9,056 bases of DNA from Frankiaceae bacterium. Its GTDB lineage: Bacteria; Actinomycetota; Actinomycetes; JAVEEJ01. Of the stretch, positions 1 through 6,069 are shown in pieces. Location: positions 1 through 9,056 of the forward strand of contig JAVEEJ010000015.1 in NCBI GenBank assembly GCA_030840515.1, in the 5' to 3' direction. The notes under the pieces are model-generated. The model saw nothing but the letters and a program-made list of their open reading frames with translations, had not been told where the DNA came from and ran no database searches. The position numbers were made by a program, and so were the translations under genes. How positions within the stretch are numbered: position 1 is the stretch's first letter; each line of letters opens with the position of its first letter.

Positions 1-354
1 GACCGCCTGCTGGCCCTGCTCCGCGTCGAGGTCGAGGGCCTTCCGGAGCAGCGCGGTGCCGTCGAGCTGTTCTTCGCCTACTGGGTCTCGCTGGGGCGGC
101 AGGCGGCCTTCCGCGAGCGGATCTCGCGCGCGCTTGAGTCCTACCGGGAGGTGTTCGTCCCCGTGTGCGCCGACGTGGTGACCGAGCTGGACATGCCCGT
201 CTCCGCGCAGGCGCTCGCTACCTACGTGGTGTCGTTGATCGAGGGCGCCGCTGTGCAGGTGGTCCGCGACTTGTCGACGTTCGACACCGAGGCGTTCCTC
301 GCCGTACTCGCCCACCACCTGTCAGGGCAGCGGGCCGAGCACGCGCTCCACTGA
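1..354 (+). CDS. TetR-family transcriptional regulator, C-terminal fragment
   Basis: The frame is open from the left edge to a TGA at 352-354 and gives 117 residues; the start and the DNA-binding helix-turn-helix lie outside the window. What remains is all-helical: an amphipathic stretch (ELFFAYWVSLGRQAAFRERI), a second helix with VFVPVCADVVTEL, and a final helix pair (YVVSLIEGAAVQVVRDLS, then FDTEAFLAVLAHHL). This pattern, in particular a 'liEGaavq...d....d.eaflavl' ending, is typical of the ligand-binding and dimerisation domain of TetR repressors of the BetI/TetR_C_6 kind. The ligand and targets cannot be read from this part. The last 33 bases overlap the 3' end of the convergent gene on the minus strand. 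The family call is fairly sure; any specific role is unknown. Confidence 0.75.
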   Translation, partial: DRLLALLRVEVEGLPEQRGAVELFFAYWVSLGRQAAFRERISRALESYREVFVPVCADVVTELDMPVSAQALATYVVSLIEGAAVQVVRDLSTFDTEAFLAVLAHHLSGQRAEHALH

Positions 355-699
355 CTGCAGCGCCTCCGAGGGCTGGCGATTGAGGATGATCTTCGCGCCG
401 GGCGCCTTCTCGTGGACGAGGTTGAGCACGCGCTCGAACCAGACGGTGCGCTCCTCGGTCGGCGGCACGTCGGGGTTCTGGCCGTTGATGAACCCTCCGA
501 TGACCACCCCGTCATAGCGGTCCGCCTCGAGCTCCTTGGCGAGCCGCGCGTCGCCCGCGGAGTCCATCGTGAGCGCGAAGGTGGTGGCGCGATAGCCGAC
601 CGTGCGCAGCCGGTCCTGGATCATCGCGGCGTTCGCCGGCTCCTTGCCAAAGGTCAGCAGGCGCGGCCCGGATGGGGGCATCTCCACAGGTGAGGTCAT
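322..699 (-). CDS. small Rossmann-like protein of unknown function, third gene of the guaB operon
   Basis: The product has 125 residues and starts with ATG at 699-697; a weak AGGGT lies about 10 bases upstream. A second ATG, six codons in, has no usable spacing to a ribosome site. The predicted order is strand-helix repeats: RLLTFG, helix NAAMIQDRLRTVGY, strand TTFALTMD, helix DARLAKELEADRY, strand DGVVIGGFI, helix ERTVWFERVLNLVHEKAP, strand AKIILNR, then a C-terminal helix. This is a flavodoxin- or receiver-like alpha/beta fold without a signal peptide or membrane segment. It resembles small uncharacterised actinobacterial proteins with a 'YDgVVIG...FErvlNlVHe.AP.a.I..N' pattern, recalled from memory. 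I see no catalytic motif. The gene starts 24 bases after the guaB3 stop, so it is probably co-transcribed with guaB-guaB3. Its 3' end overlaps the convergent TetR gene by 33 bases. It is a real gene, but its function is unknown. Confidence 0.75.
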   Translation of the reverse strand: MTSPVEMPPSGPRLLTFGKEPANAAMIQDRLRTVGYRATTFALTMDSAGDARLAKELEADRYDGVVIGGFINGQNPDVPPTEERTVWFERVLNLVHEKAPGAKIILNRQPSEALQSVERVLGPLP

Positions 700-723
700 C
701 TGCTGACCCTAGGCCGACGCAGC

Positions 724-1848
724 TCACTCGCTGACGACGAGCCCGACCTTCTGGAACTCCTTGAGGTCGCTGAACCCGGTCTTCGCCATGGCGCGCTTGA
801 GCCCGCCGAACAGGTTGAGCCAGCCGCGCGGATCGTCGCTCGGCCCGTGCAGCACCTCCCACAGGCCACCGAAGGGCCAGCCCTCCCCCGGACCGGCGAA
901 CCGGCCGCGCGGCAGCTTGGGGTGCGACGCGGCGCTGTGCCACCACGCGCCGCCGGCGGGAGCCTCACGCGCCAGCGCGAGCGGCTCACCGAGCATCACC
1001 GCATCGGCGCCGCAGGCCAACGCGCGCGCCACGTCACCACTGGTCTCGATGTCACCGTCGGCGATGACGTGCACGTAGCGCCCGCCGGTCTCGTCGAGGT
1101 AGTCGCGCCGCGCAGCCGCAGCCTCAGCGATCGCCGTTGCCATGGGCACGTCGATGCCCAGCACGTCATCACTGGTCGACCAGTCGTCCGCGCCAATGCC
1201 GACGATCACGCCTGCCGCGCCAGTGCGCATGAGGTGCAGCGCGGTCTGGTAGTTGGTGCAGCCGCCGACGATGACCGGCACGTCGAGGTCGGCGATGAAG
1301 GTCTTGAGGTTCAGCGGCGTCCCGTCGAGCGAGACGTGCTCGGCGGAGACGATGGTGCCTTGGATGACGAGTACGTCGACGCCGGCGGCCAGGGCAGCAG
1401 GGGCGAGCCGTGCGGTGTGCTGTGGTGAGAGCCGGACCGCGGTGGTGACGCCCTCCTCGCGCATCTCCTTGATCCGCTGGCCGATCAGCTCCTCGCGGAC
1501 CGGCGCGGCGTAGAGCTCCTGCAGCAGCTTGGTCGAGGTGCTCTCGTCGTCGGCGGCCGCGAGCTTGGCGTAGGCAGGAGCCGGGTCGTCGTAGCGCGTC
1601 CACAGGCCTTCGGCGTTGAGCACCCCAAGGCCACCGAGCTTTCCGACCGCGGCGACCGACTCCGGTGACATGGTGGCATCGCTCGGGTGGGCCACCATGG
1701 GAATGTCGAACCGGTAGGCGTCGATCTGCCACGCGGTGGAGACGGCCTCGACGTCACGGGTACGGCGGGATGGCACGATCCCGACCTCGCGCAGGTGGTA
1801 GCCACGCCGGGCGAAGCGGCCCATCCCGATCTCTACGGAGTCACGCAC
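724..1848 (-). CDS. guaB3: GuaB3 family IMP dehydrogenase-related protein
   Basis: This 374-residue protein is an IMP dehydrogenase-like (beta/alpha)8 barrel without CBS domains, the length expected for actinobacterial GuaB3. Family landmarks are VEIGMGRFARRGY at the N-terminus, IVPSRRTRD (residues 24-32), STAWQIDAYRF (37-47), GGLGVLN (72-78), LNLKTFI (179-185), TALHLMRTGAAGVIVG (202-217), VPMATAI and ETGGRYVHVIADGDIETSGD (253-272), ACGADAVMLG (278-287) and the tail MAKTGFSDLKEFQKVGL. The start is a GTG; guaB ends 11 bases upstream, so the two are surely one transcript. The loop that carries the catalytic Cys in GuaB (GPGSICTTR) aligns without gaps to residues 217-235 here and contains Ser224, not Cys. 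The family is known to sit beside the true IMPDH in actinobacteria, where its activity is unclear; IMPDH activity has been reported for a cyanobacterial member. The family call is very sure, the enzymatic role is not. Confidence 0.93.
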   Translation of the reverse strand: MRDSVEIGMGRFARRGYHLREVGIVPSRRTRDVEAVSTAWQIDAYRFDIPMVAHPSDATMSPESVAAVGKLGGLGVLNAEGLWTRYDDPAPAYAKLAAADDESTSTKLLQELYAAPVREELIGQRIKEMREEGVTTAVRLSPQHTARLAPAALAAGVDVLVIQGTIVSAEHVSLDGTPLNLKTFIADLDVPVIVGGCTNYQTALHLMRTGAAGVIVGIGADDWSTSDDVLGIDVPMATAIAEAAAARRDYLDETGGRYVHVIADGDIETSGDVARALACGADAVMLGEPLALAREAPAGGAWWHSAASHPKLPRGRFAGPGEGWPFGGLWEVLHGPSDDPRGWLNLFGGLKRAMAKTGFSDLKEFQKVGLVVSE

Positions 1849-1859
1849 GTCGGCGGACC

Positions 1860-3380
1860 CTAGCGGCCGGTGTAGTTGGGGGCTTCGACCGTCATCTGCA
1901 CATCGTGCGGGTGACTCTCGTTGAGCGAGGCCGACGTGATCCTGATAAAGCGGCCCTTCTCCTGGAGTTCGGGGATCGTGCGCGCGCCGACGTAGAACAT
2001 CGATTGGTTCAGCCCACCGAGCAACTGGTGAGCTACCGCGGACAGAGGACCGCGATAGGCGACCTGGCCCTCGATGCCCTCCGGGACGAGCTGGTCGTCA
2101 GAGGAGACATCGGCTTGGAAGTAGCTGTCCTTGGAGTAGGACTTCTTGGCCCGTGAGCTGAGCGCGCCGAGCGAGCCCATTCCCCGATAGGACTTGAACT
2201 GCTTGCCATTGACGAGGATCAGCTCGCCGGGCGACTCCTCGCAGCCGGCTAGCAGCGAGCCCAGCATCACCGTGTCCGCCCCGGCGACGATCGCCTTGGC
2301 GATCTCGCCGGAGTGCTTCATGCCGCCGTCAGCAATCACGGGCACGCCAGCGCTCTTGCACGCCTGGGCCGCCTCGTAGACCGCAGTCACCTGCGGGACG
2401 CCGACACCGGTGATGACGCGGGTCGTGCAGATCGAGCCTGGCCCGACACCCACCTTCACGCCGTCGGAGCCGACATCGATGAAGGCCTGAGCGGCCGCGC
2501 GAGTTGCGACGTTGCCTCCGATGACCTGCACATGTTTCGTGGCCGGGTCGGTCTTGAGTCGTCTCACCATGTCCAGCAACATCCGGACGTTCCCGTGCGC
2601 GGTGTCGGCGACGAGGACGTCGACTCCCGCCTCGATGAGAGTGCTGGCCCGTTCCCAGGCGTCACCGAAGTAGCCGATCGCGGCACCCACCAGCAACCGG
2701 CCGTCCCCGTCCTTGGACGCGAGTGGGAACTGCTCTGACTTCACGAAGTCCTTGACCGTGATCAAGCCGCGGAGTCGGCCGTTCTCGTCGATCAGCGGCA
2801 GCCGTTCGCGTTTGTGCTGTCGCAAAATCGCGGCAGCGTCCTCGCGCGAGATGCCGACCGGAGCGGTCACCAGCGGCATCGGAGTCATGACGTCGGCGAC
2901 ATGCGTCGTCGACCAGTCGGCCACGGGCACGAAGCGCAGGTCGCGGTTGGTCACGATGCCGAGCAGCGTGTCGTCGTCCTCGACGACCGGAAGGCCCGAG
3001 ACGCGATACTGCCCACAGCGCTGGTCGAGCTCCTCGAGCGTCGCCTTCGGACCGATCGTCACCGGGTTACTGATCATCCCGGTCTGGGTCCGCTTCACCA
3101 GGTCCACCTGGTAGGCCTGGTCTTCGATCGAGAGGTTCCGGTGGAGGATCCCGATCCCGCCCTGGCGCGCCATCGCGATCGCCATCCGGGACTCGGTGAC
3201 CGTGTCCATCGCCGCGCTCACCAGCGGAACGTTGAGGTTGAGCTCGCGGGTCAGCCGGGTCTTCATCTCGACGTCGGAGGGCGCGAGATCTGAGTAGCCG
3301 GGGAGCAGCAGCACGTCGTCGAAGGTCAGACCGACCGCCTGCCCGAACTTCTCGGCGTACTCGTCGGGAAGGTTTTCCAC
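1860..3380 (-). CDS. guaB: inosine-5'-monophosphate dehydrogenase (IMPDH)
   Basis: IMPDH oxidises IMP to XMP with NAD+, the first committed step to GMP, in the cytoplasm and usually as a tetramer or octamer. The protein has 506 residues, normal for the family. In order: the barrel start LTFDDVLLLPGYS (18-30), SAAMDTVTES (55-64), GGIGILHRNL (74-83), a CBS pair at about 100-215 (ISNPVTIGP and VMTPMPLVTAP), then the second barrel half with NAD-side VADTAHGN (257-264), VIGGNVATR (286-294), the catalytic loop GPGSICTTR (313-321, Cys318), phosphate-site IADGGMKHSGEI (349-360), SYRGMGS (397-403), the mobile flap (about 411-440) and HPHDVQMTVEAPNY near the end. The start is a GTG with AGAGGTGG at 3392-3385, four bases away. 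Oddity: the flap reads SKDSYFQ, with Ser419 where family members I recall have the catalytic Arg of an Arg-Tyr pair. It leads the guaB-guaB3-unknown operon. Confidence 0.97.
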   Translation of the reverse strand: MENLPDEYAEKFGQAVGLTFDDVLLLPGYSDLAPSDVEMKTRLTRELNLNVPLVSAAMDTVTESRMAIAMARQGGIGILHRNLSIEDQAYQVDLVKRTQTGMISNPVTIGPKATLEELDQRCGQYRVSGLPVVEDDDTLLGIVTNRDLRFVPVADWSTTHVADVMTPMPLVTAPVGISREDAAAILRQHKRERLPLIDENGRLRGLITVKDFVKSEQFPLASKDGDGRLLVGAAIGYFGDAWERASTLIEAGVDVLVADTAHGNVRMLLDMVRRLKTDPATKHVQVIGGNVATRAAAQAFIDVGSDGVKVGVGPGSICTTRVITGVGVPQVTAVYEAAQACKSAGVPVIADGGMKHSGEIAKAIVAGADTVMLGSLLAGCEESPGELILVNGKQFKSYRGMGSLGALSSRAKKSYSKDSYFQADVSSDDQLVPEGIEGQVAYRGPLSAVAHQLLGGLNQSMFYVGARTIPELQEKGRFIRITSASLNESHPHDVQMTVEAPNYTGR

Positions 3381-3411
3381 GGGGCCACCTCTCGGGCGGG
3401 GCTAAAGCCAC

Positions 3412-3417
3412 AGCCTA
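3412..3417 (-). promoter_or_regulatory. possible -10 box of the guaB operon promoter
   Basis: The minus strand reads TAGGCT here, matching the TANNNT form common for actinobacterial housekeeping promoters, and it would give a leader of roughly 25 bases ahead of the guaB ribosome site. No good -35 box is found 16-18 bases upstream. The call rests on position and one hexamer only. Confidence 0.3.
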
Positions 3418-3427
3418 CCGACCGTCA

Positions 3428-3456
3428 CCGACACCTCGGCAGCGGCGGGCTACGGT
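3428..3456 (+). promoter_or_regulatory. possible promoter giving a leaderless DUF5319 mRNA
   Basis: CCGACA (3428-3433, four of six with TTGACA) and TACGGT (3451-3456, fits TANNNT) are separated by exactly 17 bases. The seventh base after the -10 box is the G of the GTG start codon at 3463. No Shine-Dalgarno sequence precedes that GTG. Together these suggest transcription starting at the start codon. The box pair faces away from the guaB promoter in the same 82-base gap, so the two promoters may interfere with each other. Confidence 0.4.
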
Positions 3457-3462
3457 GATCCA

Positions 3463-3846
3463 GTGCACGACGACGCCCCCCTCGACCCCTTCCACGGTGA
3501 CCCTGCCGACCCCGCCGCCGCGCTGCCCGATGAGGACGACGACGTCGTCGAGCCGCTGTCGCCGGAGGAGCGCGAGGACGTGCTCGCCGACCTGGCGGAC
3601 ATCGACATCTTCCAGGCCCTGCTCGAGCCCCGCGGCGTCCGCGGGCTCGTCGTCGACTGCGAGGACTGCGGCGAGCCGCACTACTTCGGCTGGAGCCTGC
3701 TTGCGTCCAACCTGCGCCACCTGCTCGACGCCGGCCAGTCCCGGGTCCACGAGCCGGCCTTCGGGCCCGACCCCGCCGACTACGTCAGCTGGGACTACGC
3801 GCGCGGATACGCCGACGCGCTGATGGACGAGACGGCAGAAGAGTGA
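3463..3846 (+). CDS. DUF5319 family protein (Rv3412-like)
   Basis: This acidic cytoplasmic protein of 127 residues has no signal peptide or membrane segment. Asp and Glu dominate the first 45 residues (LPDEDDDVVEPLSPEEREDVLADLADI). The conserved core is RGVRGLVVDCEDCGEPHYFGWSLL (residues 57-80 in part), with a CxxC pair at Cys66 and Cys69 and a nearby His73, followed by LLASNLRHLLDAG, then EPAFGPDPADYVSWDYARGYADAL. This core and the position divergent from guaB match the actinobacterial DUF5319 family, as at Rv3412 in M. tuberculosis. The CxxC could bind a metal or be redox active, but no function is known to me. The GTG start lacks a ribosome site and lies seven bases after a -10-like box, so the mRNA may be leaderless. 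Its stop is 13 bases from the stop of the convergent response regulator, leaving no room for a terminator. Confidence 0.9.
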   Translation: MHDDAPLDPFHGDPADPAAALPDEDDDVVEPLSPEEREDVLADLADIDIFQALLEPRGVRGLVVDCEDCGEPHYFGWSLLASNLRHLLDAGQSRVHEPAFGPDPADYVSWDYARGYADALMDETAEE

Positions 3847-3859
3847 GCGAGTACGGCGG

Positions 3860-4447
3860 TCAGCGCACCAGGCCGTGCCGGAAGCCCAGCGCGACAGCCT
3901 GAGCCCGGTCGTTGACGCCGAGCTTGCGGAAGAGCCGGCGAGCGTGGGTCTTGACAGTGTCCTCGGACAGGTAGAGGTGGCGGCCGATCTCGCCGTTGCT
4001 CTTGCCTTGGCTCATCCCCTCGAGCACCTGCTGCTCGCGCTCAGTCAGCTCAGGGGCCGGGACGGAGGAGGCCAACCCGCCGACGAACGCGAGGGCGTTC
4101 GCCACGGTGGCGCAGACCTCCTCATAGGACACGTCGTGGACGAGGAAGCCGCGAGCGCCGCTGGCGATCGCCTCCGCCACCTGCTCACGGTCGTCGCTGC
4201 CACTGAGCATCACGACGTTGGCATCGGGGTGGCGCATGAGCAGCTGGCGCGTGGTGTCCAGCCCCGAGCCACCCGTGAGGCGGCAGCCGAGCAGGACGAG
4301 GTCGGGTCGCTCGAGCTCCCAGCGGGCCAGGACCTCGTCTCCGGTGGAGACGGTCGCGACGCGGTCGACCCCGGGAACGCCGGCGACGAACTCCTGCAGG
4401 CCGTCGCGGACACGGCGGCTGTCGTCGCAGATCAGGACGGTGGTCAC
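3860..4447 (-). CDS. bldM: BldM-like orphan response regulator with degenerate receiver, NarL/LuxR type
   Basis: The protein has 195 residues: a receiver domain (about 1-120) and a LuxR/NarL helix-turn-helix (about 133-195; LTEREQQVLEGMSQGKSNGE, then LSEDTVKTHARRLFRKLG). The last 60 residues, ending ALGFRHGLVR, closely resemble Streptomyces BldM as I remember it, and the position near a WhiD-like gene and guaB fits. BldM regulates aerial growth and sporulation genes in Streptomyces. In the receiver the acidic pair Asp8-Asp9 and Ser82 are kept, but the phosphoacceptor position 54 is Gly (DLVLLGCRL) and the conserved Lys is His104 (GFLVHD). It therefore probably acts without phosphorylation. 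No histidine kinase is adjacent. The start is a GTG with GGAGAG just upstream. A 17-base inverted repeat lies 22-38 bases before the start. The family is sure; orthology to BldM is likely but not proven. Confidence 0.85.
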   Translation of the reverse strand: MTTVLICDDSRRVRDGLQEFVAGVPGVDRVATVSTGDEVLARWELERPDLVLLGCRLTGGSGLDTTRQLLMRHPDANVVMLSGSDDREQVAEAIASGARGFLVHDVSYEEVCATVANALAFVGGLASSVPAPELTEREQQVLEGMSQGKSNGEIGRHLYLSEDTVKTHARRLFRKLGVNDRAQAVALGFRHGLVR

Positions 4448-4468
4448 GGCTCTCCGGTCAGCGGCAGT

Positions 4469-4485
4469 GGTGAGCGCGGCTCACC
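4469..4485. repeat. perfect 7-bp inverted repeat upstream of the response regulator
   Basis: GGTGAGC and GCTCACC are separated by three bases. The element lies 22-38 bases upstream of the GTG of the BldM-like gene and within its 112-base upstream gap. A symmetric site here could be an operator, possibly autoregulatory since NarL-type regulators bind inverted repeats as dimers, or a small leader hairpin. No protein is tied to it by sequence alone. Confidence 0.5.
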
Positions 4486-4559
4486 TGTCCCCTGAGGAGT
4501 CGGCACCCAGGCGGCCTGAGTTGAGCGGCAAGACCCTCCCGGCGAAGGACAAACCGGAC

Positions 4560-5483
4560 TCAGCCCCCGAGCAGGGCCCCGACGTCGGGCCTGCTCAGCC
4601 ACTCCTCGCGGACTGAGGGGGGCAGGTCCGCGGCGATGGTGAGCACCGCAGACCGGGCCGCGGCCAGACTGCGCGCGCTCTCGGCTTCGTCGGTCCCGTC
4701 GAGCAGCGCTCCCAGCAGGGCCCGGCTCGGCCAGATCAGCGGCAGGGTTCCGAGGCTCTCCGCCAGCGTGGCGGCCCGGCGCAGGGTGGCGGCCGCCTCC
4801 GGCTCACCCGCCTGCACCTCGGCCACGCCCTGGAAGAGCAGGCCCTTCGCCACGTGACGCGGTGCACGGGCCGCTTCGGCACGGTCGACCGCCGAGGAGG
4901 CGAGCGTCACGGCAGCCTCGGGGTCGCCCTCGAGCAGCGCGACCTCGGCCCTGACCCAGTCGAGCCTGACCTGCTGGCGCCACCAGTCGGCACGGCCCTC
5001 GACCAGAACGGCTGCGTCAGCGAGGCAGTCCGTCGCGGCCACCTGCTCGCCGAGCCCGATCGCGTCCGCGGCCAGCCCCAGCCTGGCGTCGAACTCCGCC
5101 TCCGGTGTCTCGGCCAGGCCGAGCGCCCGGGTGTCCAGCTCGCGGGCTGAGGTGTGCCGGCCCAGCTGACGCTGGATGCTCGCCATGGTCGAGGCGGCGA
5201 AGGAGGCGAACAGACGCTGCTCCGGCAGCGCGTCCTCAGCCTCACCCGGCTCGACCAGCGGGGTGAGCACCTGCACCGCGCCTCCGTAGCGTCCGGCAGC
5301 GCCCAGCGCCACCCCCAGCAGCCAGGCGGCGGCGGTGACCTCGGCTCGGAGGCCGAGCCGCTGAGCGGCGACCACGGCCTGCTCGAGCACGCTGACGGCA
5401 GCGCCCGGGGGCCCGTGGAAGGCAGCGCGCTCACCGCTGGCGAGCAGCGACGCGATGTCGCTGCTCTGGCTCACCTCGGTCAT
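4560..5483 (-). CDS. TPR-like helical repeat protein of unknown function
   Basis: The protein has 307 residues from the ATG at 5483-5481 (MTEVSQSSDI). That start has GAGGGTGG five bases upstream. The frame stays open to 5627, but the added N-terminus is Arg/Trp/Cys-rich and unlike a conserved protein; a GTG at 5513 is a weaker option. The sequence is almost wholly helical, with about six degenerate helix pairs of TPR style, for example WLLGVALGAAGRYGGAVQVL, VRAEVALLEGDPEAAVTLAS and GVAEVQAGEPEAAATLRRAA. It closes with LPLIWPSRALLGALL and LPPSVREEWLSRPDVGALL, a tail seen in TPR parts of large regulators. There is no signal peptide, membrane segment or enzymatic motif, so a cytoplasmic protein-binding scaffold is the fair reading. 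It lies between the BldM-like gene (112 bases downstream, same strand) and the divergent whiB gene. Its position matches Rv3415c of M. tuberculosis; homology is untested. Confidence 0.75.
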   Translation of the reverse strand: MTEVSQSSDIASLLASGERAAFHGPPGAAVSVLEQAVVAAQRLGLRAEVTAAAWLLGVALGAAGRYGGAVQVLTPLVEPGEAEDALPEQRLFASFAASTMASIQRQLGRHTSARELDTRALGLAETPEAEFDARLGLAADAIGLGEQVAATDCLADAAVLVEGRADWWRQQVRLDWVRAEVALLEGDPEAAVTLASSAVDRAEAARAPRHVAKGLLFQGVAEVQAGEPEAAATLRRAATLAESLGTLPLIWPSRALLGALLDGTDEAESARSLAAARSAVLTIAADLPPSVREEWLSRPDVGALLGG

Positions 5484-5694
5484 GCGCCCACCCTCGTCGT
5501 CATCGCTCGCCACAGTAACTCCCCGCGCGCGGCAGCCAAGTCCGCACAAAGGGGGCCTGAGCCACCATCGGCCGGCCAGAGGCCGATCTGCAGCGCGGGG
5601 CACGCAAAGCCGGATTCGGACGTCCAAGAAGAGGGCTGCGCCGAAAGCCCCTCGACGGGTGACCAGTCGGGGTGTCAGAGAGGCGGAAACGAGA
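5484..5694. promoter_or_regulatory. divergent intergenic region, TPR-like gene / whiB
   Basis: These 211 bases separate two divergent starts and must hold both promoters. I find no convincing -35/-10 pair on either strand. A loose hairpin is possible near 5630-5653 (GAGGGCT against AGCCCCTC, one base bulged), within the presumed whiB leader. There is no credible small gene inside. Confidence 0.5.
5488..5495 (-). promoter_or_regulatory. ribosome binding site that fixes the TPR-like gene start
   Basis: The minus strand reads GAGGGTGG with four bases (GCGC) before the ATG at 5483. No comparable site precedes the longer in-frame starts at 5513 or 5627, which favours the short form of the protein. 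Confidence 0.6.
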
Positions 5695-5985
5695 ATGTCG
5701 GACGCGCGACGGCTCCCCGGTCCTGTCGCGGACCTGTGGGAGTGGCAGTTCAGCGCCGCGTGCCGTGCGCTTCCGTCCGAGATGTTCTTCCACCCTGAGG
5801 GTGAGCGAGGCTCGGCACGGGCTCAGCGCGAGCGCCGGGCCAAAGCTGTGTGCGCTGCGTGTCCGGTGCGCCGCGCCTGCGAATCGCACGCGATGGCCGC
5901 GCGCGAGCCCTACGGCATCTGGGGTGGCCTCGGGGAGCATGAGCGCAGCGAGCGGCTGGGGCCGGCCCGGTCCGCAGCCTGCTGA
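5695..5985 (+). CDS. whiD: WhiB-family iron-sulfur regulator, WhiD/WhiB3 type
   Basis: The protein has 96 residues and all WhiB hallmarks: four Cys that ligate a [4Fe-4S] cluster (Cys23, Cys53, Cys56, Cys62 in C-x29-C-x2-C-x5-C spacing), the GIWGG turn (74-78) and a basic region after it. The N-terminus LPGPVADLWEWQF and the segment MFFHPEGERGSARAQRERRAK are nearly the sequences I recall for WhiB3 (M. tuberculosis) and WhiD (Streptomyces), pointing to that subgroup over WhiB1, WhiB2 or WhiB7. Such proteins bind region 4 of the primary sigma factor and sense redox state or nitric oxide through the cluster; WhiD acts in sporulation and WhiB3 in redox and lipid metabolism. The ATG is preceded by GAGAGGCGG about 8 bases away. 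The frame is open upstream to 5455 but carries no conserved sequence. A fifth Cys is the last residue, which is unusual. The lipoprotein gene follows 84 bases downstream on the same strand. Confidence 0.93.
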   Translation: MSDARRLPGPVADLWEWQFSAACRALPSEMFFHPEGERGSARAQRERRAKAVCAACPVRRACESHAMAAREPYGIWGGLGEHERSERLGPARSAAC

Positions 5986-6001
5986 CCGGCATCGCCTGGG
6001 C

Positions 6002-6013
6002 CGGCTGCAGCCG
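6002..6013. repeat. 12-bp perfect palindrome between whiB and the peptidase gene
   Basis: CGGCTGCAGCCG is its own reverse complement and sits in the 84-base gap after whiB. No T-tract follows, so it is not an intrinsic terminator. In DNA this GC-rich a chance palindrome is quite possible. Confidence 0.3.
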
Positions 6014-6069
6014 ACCGCGACGTATGCCGACAATGGGAGCACCCGTCAGCGACCTCGAGGAGCAGCCCC

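Noticed and set aside
512..946. Minus-strand open frame spanning the end of guaB3 and the small unknown gene
   Set aside because: It is a shifted frame across two well-supported genes, giving an Arg/Ala-rich product with no family features.
3415..3750. Minus-strand open frame opposite the DUF5319 gene
   Set aside because: The plus-strand product matches a known conserved family with its CxxC core; the opposite product is Val/Gly/Asp-rich without motifs.
5484..5627. N-terminal extension of the TPR-like protein to 5627
   Set aside because: No ribosome site precedes the upstream starts, the extra sequence is not helix-repeat like, and it would consume most of the divergent promoter region.
5630..5653. 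Hairpin in the whiB leader as a possible riboswitch or attenuator
   Set aside because: The stem is short with a bulge and there is no T-tract or recognisable aptamer; this is expected by chance at this GC content.
5455..5694. N-terminal extension of the WhiB protein from an upstream start
   Set aside because: The added 80 residues are Arg/Ser/Pro-rich and overlap the TPR-like gene start. The conserved protein begins at MSDARRLPGP, the length expected for WhiD/WhiB3.
5154..5798. Plus-strand open frame across the TPR-like gene and the divergent promoter region
   Set aside because: It overlaps both the TPR-like gene and the start of whiB in other frames, and the product is compositionally biased without motifs.
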